A stretch of 64,000 bases of DNA from positions 1 to 64,000 of the forward strand of contig NZ_JNXI01000029.1 in NCBI RefSeq assembly GCF_000717055.1. Reading direction: 5' to 3'. Under the pieces are notes generated by a model. It made no database searches. It was not told the DNA's origin and was given only the letters and a program-made list of their open reading frames with translations. Each line of letters starts with the position of its first letter. Positions within the stretch are counted from its first letter, which is position 1. The position numbers and the translations under genes are program-made. Shown here one piece after another: positions 51,379 to 60,652 of this stretch. Origin of the DNA: Streptomyces iakyrus. GTDB taxonomy: Bacteria; Actinomycetota; Actinomycetes; Streptomycetales; Streptomycetaceae.

Positions 51379-52320
51379 GTGACTGTTGACATCGACAAGA
51401 CGCCGGCTGACACGCCCCCGGCCGGACCGGAAGCCATCAAGGCCATCCCGGTCCGGCACTACGGGCGGTACATCTCCGCCGTCGTCGCGCTCGCCCTGCT
51501 GGGCGGCATCGTCTACGCGTTCTCCCAGGGCAAGATCAACTGGGACGCGATCCCGGACTACTTCTTCGACGACCGCATCCTGGACGGCGTCGGCAAGACG
51601 CTTCTGCTGACCGTGCTGTCCATGGCGATCGGCATCATCGGCGGCGTCCTGCTCGCCGTGATGCGCCTGTCGAAGAACCCGGTGACCTCGTCGATCGCGT
51701 GGTTCTACATCTGGTTCTTCCGCGGCACCCCGGTCCTGGTGCAGCTGATCGTCTGGTTCAACCTGGGCCTGGTCTTCGAGTACATCAACCTCGGACCGTT
51801 CTACAAGGACGAGTGGTCGGACTTCATGACCCCGTTCCTGACGGCGCTGCTGGGGCTGGGTCTGAACGAGGCCGCGTACATGGCGGAGATCTGCCGGGCC
51901 GGTCTGCTCTCGGTCGACGAGGGCCAGACCGAGGCGTCGCACGCGCTGGGCATGAGCCACGCCAAGACGCTGCGCCGGATCGTCATCCCGCAGGCGATGC
52001 GCGTGATCGTGCCGCCGACGGGCAACGAGGTCATCAACATGCTGAAGACGACCTCGCTGGTCTCGGTCGTCCAGTACCCCGAGTTGCTGCGAGCGGCTCA
52101 GGACATCGGCCAGACCTCCGGTGCCCCCGCCGAGATGCTGTTCCTGGCAGCGGCCTGGTACCTGCTGCTGACCTCGGTCTTCAGCATCGGCCAGTACTAC
52201 CTGGAGCGGTACTACGCGCGTGGTTCGAGCCGGTCGCTCCCGGCCACGCCGTTCCAGAAGATCAAGGCGAACGTGCTGTCCCTGTCCAACCGCTCGGCGT
52301 CGACGGGAGGCACCGCATGA
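51379..52320 (+). CDS. ABC transporter permease, polar amino acids
   Basis: 313 residues. A cytosolic Pro-rich start leads to about five TM helices: [36 protein letters not shown], and later helices with the EAA loop [31 protein letters not shown], the contact for the ATPase. GTG at 51379 follows GAAAGG. The stop overlaps the ATP-binding gene by 4 bases. A single permease is present, so it probably forms a homodimer. Confidence 0.93.
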   Translation: MTVDIDKTPADTPPAGPEAIKAIPVRHYGRYISAVVALALLGGIVYAFSQGKINWDAIPDYFFDDRILDGVGKTLLLTVLSMAIGIIGGVLLAVMRLSKNPVTSSIAWFYIWFFRGTPVLVQLIVWFNLGLVFEYINLGPFYKDEWSDFMTPFLTALLGLGLNEAAYMAEICRAGLLSVDEGQTEASHALGMSHAKTLRRIVIPQAMRVIVPPTGNEVINMLKTTSLVSVVQYPELLRAAQDIGQTSGAPAEMLFLAAAWYLLLTSVFSIGQYYLERYYARGSSRSLPATPFQKIKANVLSLSNRSASTGGTA

Positions 52321-53078
52321 CCGCCATGGTCAAGGCCGAGGGCGTTCACAAGTCCTTCGGTCCCGTAGAGGTCCTCAAGGGCATCGACCTGGAGGTGAAG
52401 TCCGGCGAGGTGTTCTGCCTCATCGGCCCCTCCGGCTCCGGCAAGTCGACCTTCCTGAGGTGCATCAACCACCTGGAGAAGATCAACGCCGGCCGCCTGT
52501 ACGTGGACGGTGAGCTGGTCGGCTACCGCCAGAAGGGCGACAAGCTCTACGAGCTGAAGGACAGCGAGGTCGCGGTCAAGCGCCGGGACATCGGCATGGT
52601 CTTCCAGCGCTTCAACCTGTTCCCGCACATGACGGCCGTGGAGAACGTCATGGAGGCGCCGGTCCAGGTCAAGGGCGTGAGCAGGAGCCAGGCCCGCACG
52701 CGCGCCCAGGAGCTCCTGGACCGGGTGGGACTGGCCGACAAGGCGGGCAACTACCCCTCGCAGCTCTCCGGCGGCCAGCAGCAGCGCGTCGCCATCGCCC
52801 GGGCGCTCGCCATGGACCCGAAGCTGATGCTGTTCGACGAGCCGACCTCGGCGCTCGACCCGGAGCTGGTGGGTGACGTCCTGGACGTCATGCGCGACCT
52901 GGCCGAGTCCGGCATGACGATGATCGTCGTCACGCACGAGATGGGCTTCGCCCGCGAGGTGGGCGACAGCCTGGTCTTCATGGACGGCGGCGTGGTGGTC
53001 GAATCCGGCCACCCGCGCGAGGTGCTCACGAACCCGCAGCACGAGCGGACGAAGTCGTTCCTGTCCAAGGTGCTCTGA
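52317..53078 (+). CDS. ABC transporter ATP-binding protein, polar amino acids
   Basis: 253 residues. Walker [10 protein letters not shown] (about 39-47), Q-loop MVFQRFNLF, signature [15 protein letters not shown], Walker [14 protein letters not shown] and the switch His in VVTHEMGF. These are canonical for glnQ-like ATPases. ATG at 52317 overlaps the permease stop (ATGA). The alternative ATG at 52326 (MVKAEGVHK) would also be acceptable. A strong terminator follows. Confidence 0.95.
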   Translation: MTAMVKAEGVHKSFGPVEVLKGIDLEVKSGEVFCLIGPSGSGKSTFLRCINHLEKINAGRLYVDGELVGYRQKGDKLYELKDSEVAVKRRDIGMVFQRFNLFPHMTAVENVMEAPVQVKGVSRSQARTRAQELLDRVGLADKAGNYPSQLSGGQQQRVAIARALAMDPKLMLFDEPTSALDPELVGDVLDVMRDLAESGMTMIVVTHEMGFAREVGDSLVFMDGGVVVESGHPREVLTNPQHERTKSFLSKVL

Positions 53079-53093
53079 CGGTACGCACGGCGA

Positions 53094-53123
53094 GGGGGCG
53101 GTACGGAACTCCGTACCGCCCCC
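53094..53123 (+). terminator. ABC operon terminator
   Basis: GGGGGCGGTACGG (53094-53106) and CCGTACCGCCCCC (53111-53123) form a perfect 13-bp stem with a 4-base loop. It also lies just past the convergent methyltransferase gene, so it may serve both. Confidence 0.85.
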
Positions 53124-53143
53124 TTCGCCTGTCTGTGCCCGCG

Positions 53144-53914
53144 CTACTTCATGGCGAGCAGCAGGGTGTCCGAGGGCGAGCACCACACTGGCCTGGCCTC
53201 GCCGAAGCCCTTCTCGCGCAGCACGCGCGCGTGCCACTGGACCGACGGCATGTCGCCGTCGGCGTGGTCGCCGTAGATCTCGTAGCGCCGGGCCGTGGGT
53301 CCGGCGAGGACCGGGTCCTTGGCGGCGAGCTGCCACCACTCCGTCCAGCCGAGGACCCCGGGTTCCCTGGCCTGTTCCATGCGGGCGTGGCGCTGCGCCC
53401 GCTCGGCCGCGTTGATCCGCGGCGTCGACTCGTCGATCATGTGGTCCGCGTTCATGAAGACGCCGCCGGTGCGGACGAGTCCCGCGACCCGGCCGTAGAG
53501 GTCCGCGAGGGGTTCCCGGTGCAGCCAGTGCAGGGCCGTCGCAGTCAGGACGGCGTCGTACGAGTCGTACGGCAGCTTCTCCGGCCAGTCGGGGTCCTTG
53601 AGGTCGGCGGTGACGAGACCGACCCGGTCGTCGCCCGCGAAGGTGCCCTCGGCGATGGCGAGGAGCGCCGGGTCGAGGTCGACGCCGGTGCTGGTGGCGT
53701 CGGGGAAGCGGGCCAGCAGCCGGGCCGTGATGGTGCCCGTGCCGCAGGCGAGGTCGAGGACGCGCGGGGCGGTGCCCACGGTGGCCTCGACCATGTCGAG
53801 CATGATCCGGAACCGCTCCTCGCGGTCGGGCAGGTACCACTCCTGCTGCCGGTCCCAGCTCTCCTGCCAGGCCTGCCAGTCGGTGGTGGTCGCCGTGATG
53901 TCCGCGTCCGTCAT
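53144..53914 (-). CDS. Class I SAM-dependent methyltransferase
   Basis: 256 residues. The SAM motif is VLDLACGTGTITARLL (about 51-66), then STGVDLDPALLAIAEG and DAVLTATALHWLHREPLADL, typical of the trans-aconitate-methyltransferase-like group. The C-terminal part (ERAQRHARMEQA, WTEWWQLAA) is an accessory domain. Substrate unknown. ATG at 53914. Confidence 0.86.
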   Translation of the reverse strand: MTDADITATTTDWQAWQESWDRQQEWYLPDREERFRIMLDMVEATVGTAPRVLDLACGTGTITARLLARFPDATSTGVDLDPALLAIAEGTFAGDDRVGLVTADLKDPDWPEKLPYDSYDAVLTATALHWLHREPLADLYGRVAGLVRTGGVFMNADHMIDESTPRINAAERAQRHARMEQAREPGVLGWTEWWQLAAKDPVLAGPTARRYEIYGDHADGDMPSVQWHARVLREKGFGEARPVWCSPSDTLLLAMK

Positions 53915-54003
53915 CGAGCCCCTCCCTCGTAATACCCTGGAAGCACCATCAGCTGTTACAAGTGCACGCTCACGACCCTAAAGCCCCTCCGTAAGGACTA
54001 CAA

Positions 54004-54654
54004 GTGGAACTGGCCTATTACTCGGACTACGCCGTGCGCCTCGTCAACACCGAGGAACCGGCCCGGGGCAAGGACGCCCTGACGTCGGTCGAGGCCGTCC
54101 GCGATCTGTTCGGGCCCAGCCAGTCGGCGGCCCGCCGGGCCACCGACGCGGACGTGACCCGCTTCCGCTCGGTCCGGGCCCGGCTGCGATCGGTGTTCGA
54201 GGCTGCCGACGCGGGCGAGGAGAGGCTGGCCGTCGACCTGCTGAACTCGCTGCTGCTGGAGTTCCCGGTGAGCCCGCAGATCTCCGGGCACGACTTCCGC
54301 GACGACGACGGCCGCCCCCTGTGGCACATGCACCTGGCGGACCACCCGTCGAACGCCACGGCGGGCTACGCGGCGATCGCGGCGATGGGCCTGGCGTTCC
54401 ACCTGACCGAGTACGGCGTGGACCGCCTCGGGCTGTGCGAGGCCGCGCCCTGCCGCAACGCCTACCTCGACACCTCCACCAACCGCTCCCGGCGCTACTG
54501 CTCCGACCGCTGCGCGACCCGGGCCAACGTGGCGGCCTACCGGGCCCGCAAACGCCTGGAGGCCGACCGGTCGGAGAGGACCGGCCTGGCGGCCGACAGC
54601 GCCCAGCCCAGCAGCGCCCAGGGCGACCTCCGGCCGGACCTGCGCGGCCGGTAG
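54004..54654 (+). CDS. CGNR zinc-finger/ABATE domain regulator-like protein
   Basis: 216 residues. The N-terminal ABATE-type helical domain (YYSDYAVRLVNTEEPARGKDALTSVEAVRDL) is followed at about 140-180 by a zinc-binding CGNR-like segment: LCEAAPCRNAYLDTSTNRSRRYCSDRCATRANVAAYRARKR, with four Cys. The motif here reads PCRNAYLD rather than CGNR in strict form. These are presumed transcription regulators. GTG at 54004. Its last 118 bases overlap the 3' end of the sodX gene on the other strand. Confidence 0.85.
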   Translation: MELAYYSDYAVRLVNTEEPARGKDALTSVEAVRDLFGPSQSAARRATDADVTRFRSVRARLRSVFEAADAGEERLAVDLLNSLLLEFPVSPQISGHDFRDDDGRPLWHMHLADHPSNATAGYAAIAAMGLAFHLTEYGVDRLGLCEAAPCRNAYLDTSTNRSRRYCSDRCATRANVAAYRARKRLEADRSERTGLAADSAQPSSAQGDLRPDLRGR

Positions 54655-54971
54655 CGGAACCGGACCCGCCCCAGCACCAGGTCGTCGGGGACGACGCCGT
54701 AGTCGGTGCTGTCGCCGCCGGCGTACGCGTTGTCCCCGAGCACCCACCAGCCGCTCTCGCGCCGCTGGGCCACCCGCTTGACGACCAGCAGGTCCTGCTG
54801 GAAGGGATGCCGCAGCACGACGACGTCCCCGGGCCTGACCCGGCCCCCGTAGTGCACCAGGAGCCGGTCACCGTGGTACAGCGTGGGCACCATGGACGGC
54901 CCGGTCACCTCGGCCACCCCGAAGGGCGGGGCGGGCCTCCCCCGCTCGGACTCCTGCGACAGCTCCGGCAT
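54537..54971 (-). CDS. sodX: Nickel superoxide dismutase maturation protease (SodX)
   Basis: 144 residues of the S26 signal-peptidase type. The nucleophile Ser is in GPSMVPTLYHGDRLLVHYG (about 32-50), the general base Lys in DLLVVKRVAQRR (about 72), and the fold motif LGDNAYAGGDSTDYG (about 84) agrees. It has no TM helix. In Streptomyces this protease trims the SodN leader so that the Ni-binding hook His1 is exposed. ATG at 54971 follows GGGGAGG. It is divergent from sodN with about 145 bases between the starts and overlaps the CGNR gene for 118 bases. Confidence 0.93.
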   Translation of the reverse strand: MPELSQESERGRPAPPFGVAEVTGPSMVPTLYHGDRLLVHYGGRVRPGDVVVLRHPFQQDLLVVKRVAQRRESGWWVLGDNAYAGGDSTDYGVVPDDLVLGRVRFRYRPRRSGRRSPWALLGWALSAARPVLSDRSASRRLRAR

Positions 54972-55116
54972 CACCCGGCACCTCCCCGGTTCTTCCTCCA
55001 CCAGTCTCAGTCTCACCCCGGACTTTTGTCCTAAGCCCATGGGGGCACCCGCCAAAAGCCGTCCGTCACGGAGTAATGTCCCCTGTGAGAAGACGATCAC
55101 GAGGAAGGAATGCTCC

Positions 55117-55512
55117 ATGCTTTCCCGCCTGTTTGCCCCCAAGGTCAAGGTCAGTGCCCACTGCGACCTTCCCTGCGGTGTGTACGACCCCGCCCAGGCC
55201 CGCATCGAGGCGGAGTCGGTGAAGGCCGTGCAGGAGAAGATGGCCGCCAACGACGACCCGCACTTCCAGGCGCGCGCCACCGTCATCAAGGAGCAGCGCG
55301 CCGAGCTCGCCAAGCACCACGTCTCGGTGCTGTGGAGCGACTACTTCAAGCCCCCGCACTTCGAGAAGTACCCGGAGCTGCACCAGCTGGTCAACGACAC
55401 CCTGAAGGCCCTCTCGGCCGCCAAGGGCTCGACCGACCCGGCCACCGGCCAGAAGGCTCTGGACTACATCGCCCAGATCGACAAGATCTTCTGGGAGACC
55501 AAGAAGGCCTGA
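55117..55512 (+). CDS. sodN: Nickel-containing superoxide dismutase
   Basis: 131 residues. A 14-residue leader (MLSRLFAPKVKVSA) precedes the mature N-terminus HCDLPCGVYDP, the nickel hook with His1, Cys2 and Cys6. The rest is a four-helix bundle, as in known NiSOD. It removes superoxide in the cytoplasm. ATG at 55117 with GAGGAAGG upstream. In S. coelicolor sodN is induced by nickel, partly through loss of an inhibitory RNA from sodF. Whether this applies here cannot be read from the sequence. Confidence 0.96.
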   Translation: MLSRLFAPKVKVSAHCDLPCGVYDPAQARIEAESVKAVQEKMAANDDPHFQARATVIKEQRAELAKHHVSVLWSDYFKPPHFEKYPELHQLVNDTLKALSAAKGSTDPATGQKALDYIAQIDKIFWETKKA

Positions 55513-55569
55513 TCTCCCTCAAGGCAGTCCGGCCCGCGATGTCGCTGGTCGGGCAAGAGGGAACAGCGG

Positions 55570-55599
55570 AGCCCCGTACCCGGCAGCGGGTACGGGGCT
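55570..55599 (+). terminator. sodN terminator
   Basis: AGCCCCGTACCCG (55570-55582) and CGGGTACGGGGCT (55587-55599) form a 13-bp stem with a 4-base loop, followed by TTGCTGTT. It lies just before the convergent small gene at 55609. Confidence 0.85.
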
Positions 55600-55608
55600 T
55601 TGCTGTTC

Positions 55609-55758
55609 CTACTTCCCCGTTCTTCCGGTTCCCTTCTTGGCGTTGTGGCTTCGCCAGACACCGACCAGCACCACGATGACGGTGATGACGACGAGCATCA
55701 CGACGCCGGTGGGCCAGAAGCCGCTGCCCCCTCCGGCTGCCAGATCGAGGTTCTCCAC
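55609..55758 (-). CDS. Small single-pass membrane protein
   Basis: 49 residues with one hydrophobic helix (GVVMLVVITVIVVLVGVW) and a basic C-terminus (RSHNAKKGTGRTGK). GTG at 55758 follows GGAAGGGG, a good binding site. It resembles small Streptomyces membrane proteins annotated DUF6479, but the match is loose. It is downstream of the next small gene on the same strand. Confidence 0.55.
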   Translation of the reverse strand: MENLDLAAGGGSGFWPTGVVMLVVITVIVVLVGVWRSHNAKKGTGRTGK

Positions 55759-55786
55759 GCTTGCGCCCCTTCCTGTTCGCAGTTGA

Positions 55787-56002
55787 TCAGCTCCAGTCCC
55801 ATCCGCCGATCGCGGCACCTCCGACGTAGCCGCCCACCGAGTAGCCCCAGTCGACGGCTGTGGCCGTCTTTCCGACGACGTCGGCGGCCTCGTTGCCCCA
55901 CCCTTCTTTGTCGAGACCGGTGGCTTGCGTCACACCAATACCGGAAGAATCAGCGGGTACCTGTAGCCGTTTGCCGGCATGTGCTCCAGGTGCTGTAGGC
56001 AC
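55787..56002 (-). CDS. Small Gly-rich protein, uncertain
   Basis: 71 residues. The C-terminal part is Gly/Ala/Trp/Tyr-rich (AVDWGYSVGGYVGGAAIGGWDWS), reminiscent of Gly-zipper or secreted-toxin linker segments. GTG at 56002 has only a weak upstream site. It precedes the small membrane protein on the same strand by 28 bases, so the two could be co-expressed. It may instead be the tail of a lost gene. Confidence 0.4.
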   Translation of the reverse strand: MPTAPGAHAGKRLQVPADSSGIGVTQATGLDKEGWGNEAADVVGKTATAVDWGYSVGGYVGGAAIGGWDWS

Positions 56003-56032
56003 TCCGTGGCGACGGCAGCCGAACCAGGGGCG

Positions 56033-56266
56033 CTAGTGGAACTGAGGGACGATCAGGTAGATCCCGTACGCCACCACGGCCGCGCAGGCGAGGAAGCACA
56101 GGAGGGCCTGGGTGAGGCCGAGGGCGAAGGTGCCGCCCCGCAGGGCGCGGGCGCCTTCCAGGCGGGCGAGGCCGAGGACGCCCAGGGCGAAGACGACGAC
56201 CACGGCGACGGTCGCGCCGACGCTCACCGCGGCGACCTGCCCGAGTGCGGTCCAGTCCAGATGCAT
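56033..56266 (-). CDS. Small two-TM protein linked to the phosphate transporter
   Basis: 77 residues with two helices: VAAVSVGATVAVVVVFALGVLGLA (about 11-34) and LGLTQALLCFLACAAVVAYGIYLIVP (about 48-73). Similar tiny genes often follow PiT genes in Streptomyces. It lies 18 bases after the transporter gene and probably forms its operon partner. Function unknown. Confidence 0.72.
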   Translation of the reverse strand: MHLDWTALGQVAAVSVGATVAVVVVFALGVLGLARLEGARALRGGTFALGLTQALLCFLACAAVVAYGIYLIVPQFH

Positions 56267-56284
56267 GTCGTTGTTCCCCGTCGC

Positions 56285-57439
<1,155 letters not shown>

Positions 57440-57543
57440 TCCTGAATGCAAACAAGCGCGGGCCAATGGACGGGGAACGGTACGGCAAAGGCTGGTCAAG
57501 GTTCACGCAGGTGGCGGCGGTTCGCCCCTCTACGATCGCGCCC

Positions 57544-58275
57544 ATGAGGATCAGCTGGACGTACGCCTTCATCGACCGCCCACGGGACGCCTTCGGCCCC
57601 GCGTGCGACTTCTGGACGGCGGTCACGGACACCCGTCTGTCCCAACCGCGCGGCGAGCACGACGAGTTCGTCACCCTGCTCCCCGACGGCGCCGACGCGT
57701 GCGTGAAGGCGCAGGCCGTAGGTGCGGGCCCGGGCGGCGCGCACATCGACTTCTGCGTCGACGACGTACCGGAGTTCGCCGCCGCGGCGGTGCGGCTCGG
57801 CGCGGCTGTGGTGGCGGACTTCGGGTCGCTCGTGGTCCTGCGCTCGCCCGGCGGGCAGTTGTTCTGCGCGGACCCCTGGCGCGGGCAGTCGTCGCGCCCG
57901 GGCGTGGTGCGGGGCAGCCGGCTCGACCAGGTGTGCCTGGACGTCCCGTCCTCGGCCTACGACACGGAAGTCGGCTTCTGGAGCGCCCTGCTCGACGGCT
58001 GGGAGTCGACGCCGGGCTCCCTCCCGGAGTTTCACGTGGTCAAGCCGCCGCCGGGCCTGCCGGTCCGTCTGCTCCTGCAACGCCTCGGTGAGGAGCGTCC
58101 GGCATCCGCCCACCTCGACCTCGCCTGCGCGGACGTCGCGGCGACCCGGGCGCGGCACGAGGCGCTCGGGGCCGTCTTCGTGGCCGGCTTCTCCGGCTGG
58201 ACGGTGATGCGCGACCCGGCGGGCGGCACGTACTGCCTGACGACCCGGGATCCGGTGACGGGCGGACTTCGCTAG
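57544..58275 (+). CDS. VOC (glyoxalase-like) family protein, two domains
   Basis: 243 residues. Two VOC modules: about 1-118 (WTYAFIDRPRDAFGPACDFW, ending LRSPGGQLFCAD) and about 125-235 (LDQVCLDVPSSAYDTEVGFWSALL, ending MRDPAGGTYCLTTRDP). The double module is common in Streptomyces resistance-like proteins and glyoxalases, but metal ligands are not obvious enough to name a reaction. ATG at 57544. Confidence 0.82.
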   Translation: MRISWTYAFIDRPRDAFGPACDFWTAVTDTRLSQPRGEHDEFVTLLPDGADACVKAQAVGAGPGGAHIDFCVDDVPEFAAAAVRLGAAVVADFGSLVVLRSPGGQLFCADPWRGQSSRPGVVRGSRLDQVCLDVPSSAYDTEVGFWSALLDGWESTPGSLPEFHVVKPPPGLPVRLLLQRLGEERPASAHLDLACADVAATRARHEALGAVFVAGFSGWTVMRDPAGGTYCLTTRDPVTGGLR

Positions 58276-58284
58276 GTGCGGCGA

Positions 58285-58343
58285 GAGAACGAACGGGGTG
58301 CCGCGTGCGCCCGGTGGGGCGCGAGAACGAGCGGGGTGCCGCG
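58285..58343. repeat. Two-copy 38-bp direct repeat after the VOC gene
   Basis: GAGAACGAACGGGGTGCCGC at 58285 recurs as GAGAACGAGCGGGGTGCCGC at 58323, a 38-bp period. It begins 9 bases past the VOC stop. Confidence 0.75.
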
Positions 58344-58351
58344 GCGGTCCG

Positions 58352-58591
58352 TCAGTGGTTCTCGGTATACGTCCCGTACGCGCAGGCCGCGGTCCCGGCG
58401 TCCTCGGGCGTCGGGCAAGGCGGCAGGTCCGGGGGCTCGTCGGGATCGGTCTGCTCCCACCCGTACGGCCCCGCGGGCTCGGCCGAGTCCTGCATCCACA
58501 GCGTCAGCCCGCCCGCGACGGCCACGGCCAACGCCCACCCGATCACCATGCCGCGCCGCACCGTGCGACGCCGCTCCCCCGGTCTGCCCAT
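58352..58591 (-). CDS. Small secreted or membrane-anchored protein
   Basis: 79 residues. A basic start (GRPGERRRTVRRG) precedes one hydrophobic helix (MVIGWALAVAVAGGLTLWM) and then an acidic, Pro-rich external part with two Cys (PPCPTPEDAGTAACAYG). It is probably anchored with the C-terminus outside. ATG at 58591 with GGAAG before it. It lies just downstream of the sigma factor gene. Function unknown. Confidence 0.65.
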   Translation of the reverse strand: MGRPGERRRTVRRGMVIGWALAVAVAGGLTLWMQDSAEPAGPYGWEQTDPDEPPDLPPCPTPEDAGTAACAYGTYTENH

Positions 58592-58601
58592 GCTTCCCAC
58601 G

Positions 58602-59822
58602 CTAGTCGCTCAACCGCGCCGCCCGGGCCCGGAGGTAGCGCTGCTCGGGCAGGCTCAAGGTCTGCGCGGCCGCCGACTCGTAGGCGGCGCGGGCGGCTTC
58701 CGGCTCGCCCACCCGCTCCAGCAGGTGGCCGCGCACGGCGTCCAGGCGGTGCCCCTTCACCTCACCCTCCAGGGCGTCCACTTCGGCCAGGCCCGCGCGC
58801 GGGCCGTGGACCATGGCGACGGCGACCGCGCGGTTGAGGCGTTCGACCGGGCCGGGGACCAGACCGACGAGCACGTCGTACAGGCCCAGGATCTCGGCCC
58901 AGTCGGTCGACTCGGGCGAGGACGCCTCGTCGTGCACGGCGGCGATCGCGGCCCGCAGCTGGAACGGCCCGGGGCAGCCCCGGGACAGGGCCCGGGTGAC
59001 CAGCGCGACGCCCTCCTCGATCGCCGCACGGTCCCAGCGGCCGCGGTCCTGCTCGTCGAGGGGGATCAGCTCGCCGCTCGGACCGCTGCGCGCGTCGCGC
59101 CGGGCGTCGGTCAGCAGCATCAGTGCGAGCAGACCGGCCACCTCGCAGTCGCCGGGCAACAGCCGGTGCACCGTGCGGGTCAGCCGTACGGCCTCGCCCG
59201 CGAGGTCGCGGCGCTGGAGCGCGGCGCCGGAGGTGGCGGTGTACCCCTCGTTGAAGATCAGGTAGAGGGTCTGCAGGACGGACGGCAGCCGCTGCTCCCA
59301 GCGGTCCGGCCGGCCGAAGCGCACACCCCGCACCTTCTGCTTGGCCCGGCTGACGCGCTGGGCCATCGTCGCTTCCGGGACCAGGCAGGCCCGCGCGATC
59401 TCCGCCGTGGTCAGACCGCCCACGGCACGCAGCGTGAGCGCGATCTGCGCGGGCGGCGACAGGTCCGGATGGCAGCACAGGAACAGCAGCGAGAGCGTGT
59501 CGTCCTCACGGGGCGCCCGCTCCCCCGGCGGCGGTGCCGTGAAGGCGTCCCGGGGCGTGAGCGCGGCCGCCCGCTCCTCGCGCTGCCGCCGGGCCTGATC
59601 ACTGCGCAGGGCATCGGTGAGCCGCCGTGAGGCGACCTTGATCAGCCAGCCGCGCGGATTGCCGGGCACCCCCGCCGCGGGCCACTGCCCGGCCGCCGCG
59701 AGCATCGCCTCCTGTACGGCGTCCTCAGCGGCGTCGAAGTGCCCGTACCGTCTGACCAGCGCACCGAGGACCTGCGGCGCGTCGCGGCGCAGCAGGTCCT
59801 CGATCTCCGGTGGGTTCCTCAC
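58602..59822 (-). CDS. ECF sigma factor with C-terminal TPR-like extension (ECF42 type)
   Basis: 406 residues. Sigma2 at about 8-75 (LGALVRRYGHFDAAEDAVQEAMLAA), sigma4 at about 130-180 (LTLRAVGGLTTAEIARACLVPEATMAQRVSRAKQKVR), then a helical DUF6596/TPR-like C-terminus to the end (YLIFNEGYTATSG to LPEQRYLRARAARL). This is the ECF42 plan, which has no anti-sigma factor and is paired with DGPF/YCII-type proteins. GTG at 59822 is chosen. The gene starts 30 bases after the YCII gene stop on the same strand. Confidence 0.9.
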   Translation of the reverse strand: MRNPPEIEDLLRRDAPQVLGALVRRYGHFDAAEDAVQEAMLAAAGQWPAAGVPGNPRGWLIKVASRRLTDALRSDQARRQREERAAALTPRDAFTAPPPGERAPREDDTLSLLFLCCHPDLSPPAQIALTLRAVGGLTTAEIARACLVPEATMAQRVSRAKQKVRGVRFGRPDRWEQRLPSVLQTLYLIFNEGYTATSGAALQRRDLAGEAVRLTRTVHRLLPGDCEVAGLLALMLLTDARRDARSGPSGELIPLDEQDRGRWDRAAIEEGVALVTRALSRGCPGPFQLRAAIAAVHDEASSPESTDWAEILGLYDVLVGLVPGPVERLNRAVAVAMVHGPRAGLAEVDALEGEVKGHRLDAVRGHLLERVGEPEAARAAYESAAAQTLSLPEQRYLRARAARLSD

Positions 59823-59851
59823 CCGCGTGTCCGTCGACGTCGGCCGGTGCG

Positions 59852-60265
59852 TCAGATGTCCCCGGAACCGTCCATGATCGGGCGGATCACAACGGGGTAG
59901 TCGGGGGCGCCGGCCGGCTGTGGGCAGCGGGCGACACGGTCGGCGATCTCCGTGACCCGCTCCAGGCTCGCGCACTCCAGGACCCAGTAGCCGGCCAGCA
60001 GCTCCTTGGTCTCGCCGTACGGGCCGTCGGTGATCACGGCCTTGCCGTCGTCGCCGAGGGTGACGTGCCGGGTCTGCGCCGGCTCGGCCAGGCCCTGCCC
60101 GTCCACGAGCTCGCCCGTCTCGGCCAGATCGTCGTTGATGGCGCCCATGTAGGCGAACATCGTCTGCAGCTCCTCCTCGCTCCAGGCCGGGGAGTGCGCC
60201 GACGCCTTGCCGCGCATCGCTTCGTAGTCCGCCTGTGTGCCCTGCACCATGACCAGGTACTTCAT
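59852..60265 (-). CDS. YCII/DGPF-type protein, ECF42 partner
   Basis: 137 residues. MKYLVMVQGTQADYEAM starts the YCII ferredoxin-like fold. The diagnostic DGPF motif reads DGPYGETKELLAGYWVLE here. In ECF42 systems such proteins are co-transcribed with, and controlled by, the sigma factor. ATG at 60265 has AAGGAG. The predicted ECF42 promoter lies upstream. Confidence 0.9.
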   Translation of the reverse strand: MKYLVMVQGTQADYEAMRGKASAHSPAWSEEELQTMFAYMGAINDDLAETGELVDGQGLAEPAQTRHVTLGDDGKAVITDGPYGETKELLAGYWVLECASLERVTEIADRVARCPQPAGAPDYPVVIRPIMDGSGDI

Positions 60266-60318
60266 CAGTCCGCTCCTTCGGCTCTCACCGCCCCGGTGGG
60301 CGGCTCTTCACAGGGGAC

Positions 60319-60345
60319 GTCGGAGCCGGGCCGCGTATCTCGACA
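60319..60345 (-). promoter_or_regulatory. Predicted ECF42 promoter
   Basis: On the minus strand TGTCGA (60340-60345) is followed after 17 bases by CGAC (60319-60322). TGTCGA at -35 and a CGA/TC -10 are the reported ECF42 elements. It lies about 50 bases before the DGPY gene start, so the sigma factor should drive its own operon. Confidence 0.7.
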
Positions 60346-60350
60346 CGGGC

Positions 60351-60626
60351 TCAGGGATTTTTGGCGGCGGTGCCTCCGGGAGCCGGTTCGGGCGGGACCG
60401 TGGCGGGAGGGGCGGTTTCGCCGGCGGTCGTGGGGACCGGCGCGGGCCGGGTGCCTTCGGCGGTGTGGCCGCTGTCCGCGCCCTCCGCCTCGTGAGTCCC
60501 GCACCCGGGGTTGCGGCACGGGCCCGCCACCCAGCGCGGGACCCAGGTGCCCAGCGTCTTGTGACGCCGGACGACCGTTTCCACTGGCTGTCCGCAGTCG
60601 GGACAGAGATGTCCTTCGCTGCCCAT
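60351..60626 (-). CDS. Small zinc-ribbon-like protein
   Basis: 91 residues. CPDCGQPVE and PCRNPGC supply four Cys in two pairs about 25 residues apart, like a zinc ribbon. The rest is a Pro/Ala/Thr-rich tail. ATG at 60626 with GAGGAC. Function unknown; it is just upstream of the ECF42 promoter. Confidence 0.7.
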   Translation of the reverse strand: MGSEGHLCPDCGQPVETVVRRHKTLGTWVPRWVAGPCRNPGCGTHEAEGADSGHTAEGTRPAPVPTTAGETAPPATVPPEPAPGGTAAKNP

Positions 60627-60652
60627 GTCCTCAGAGTAGGCCGGTGGTGGGC

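Noticed and set aside
57440..57543. PHO box upstream of the phosphate transporter
   Set aside because: GTTCAC and GTTCGC strings occur but their spacing is 19 bases rather than 11 or 22, and on the strand away from the transporter.
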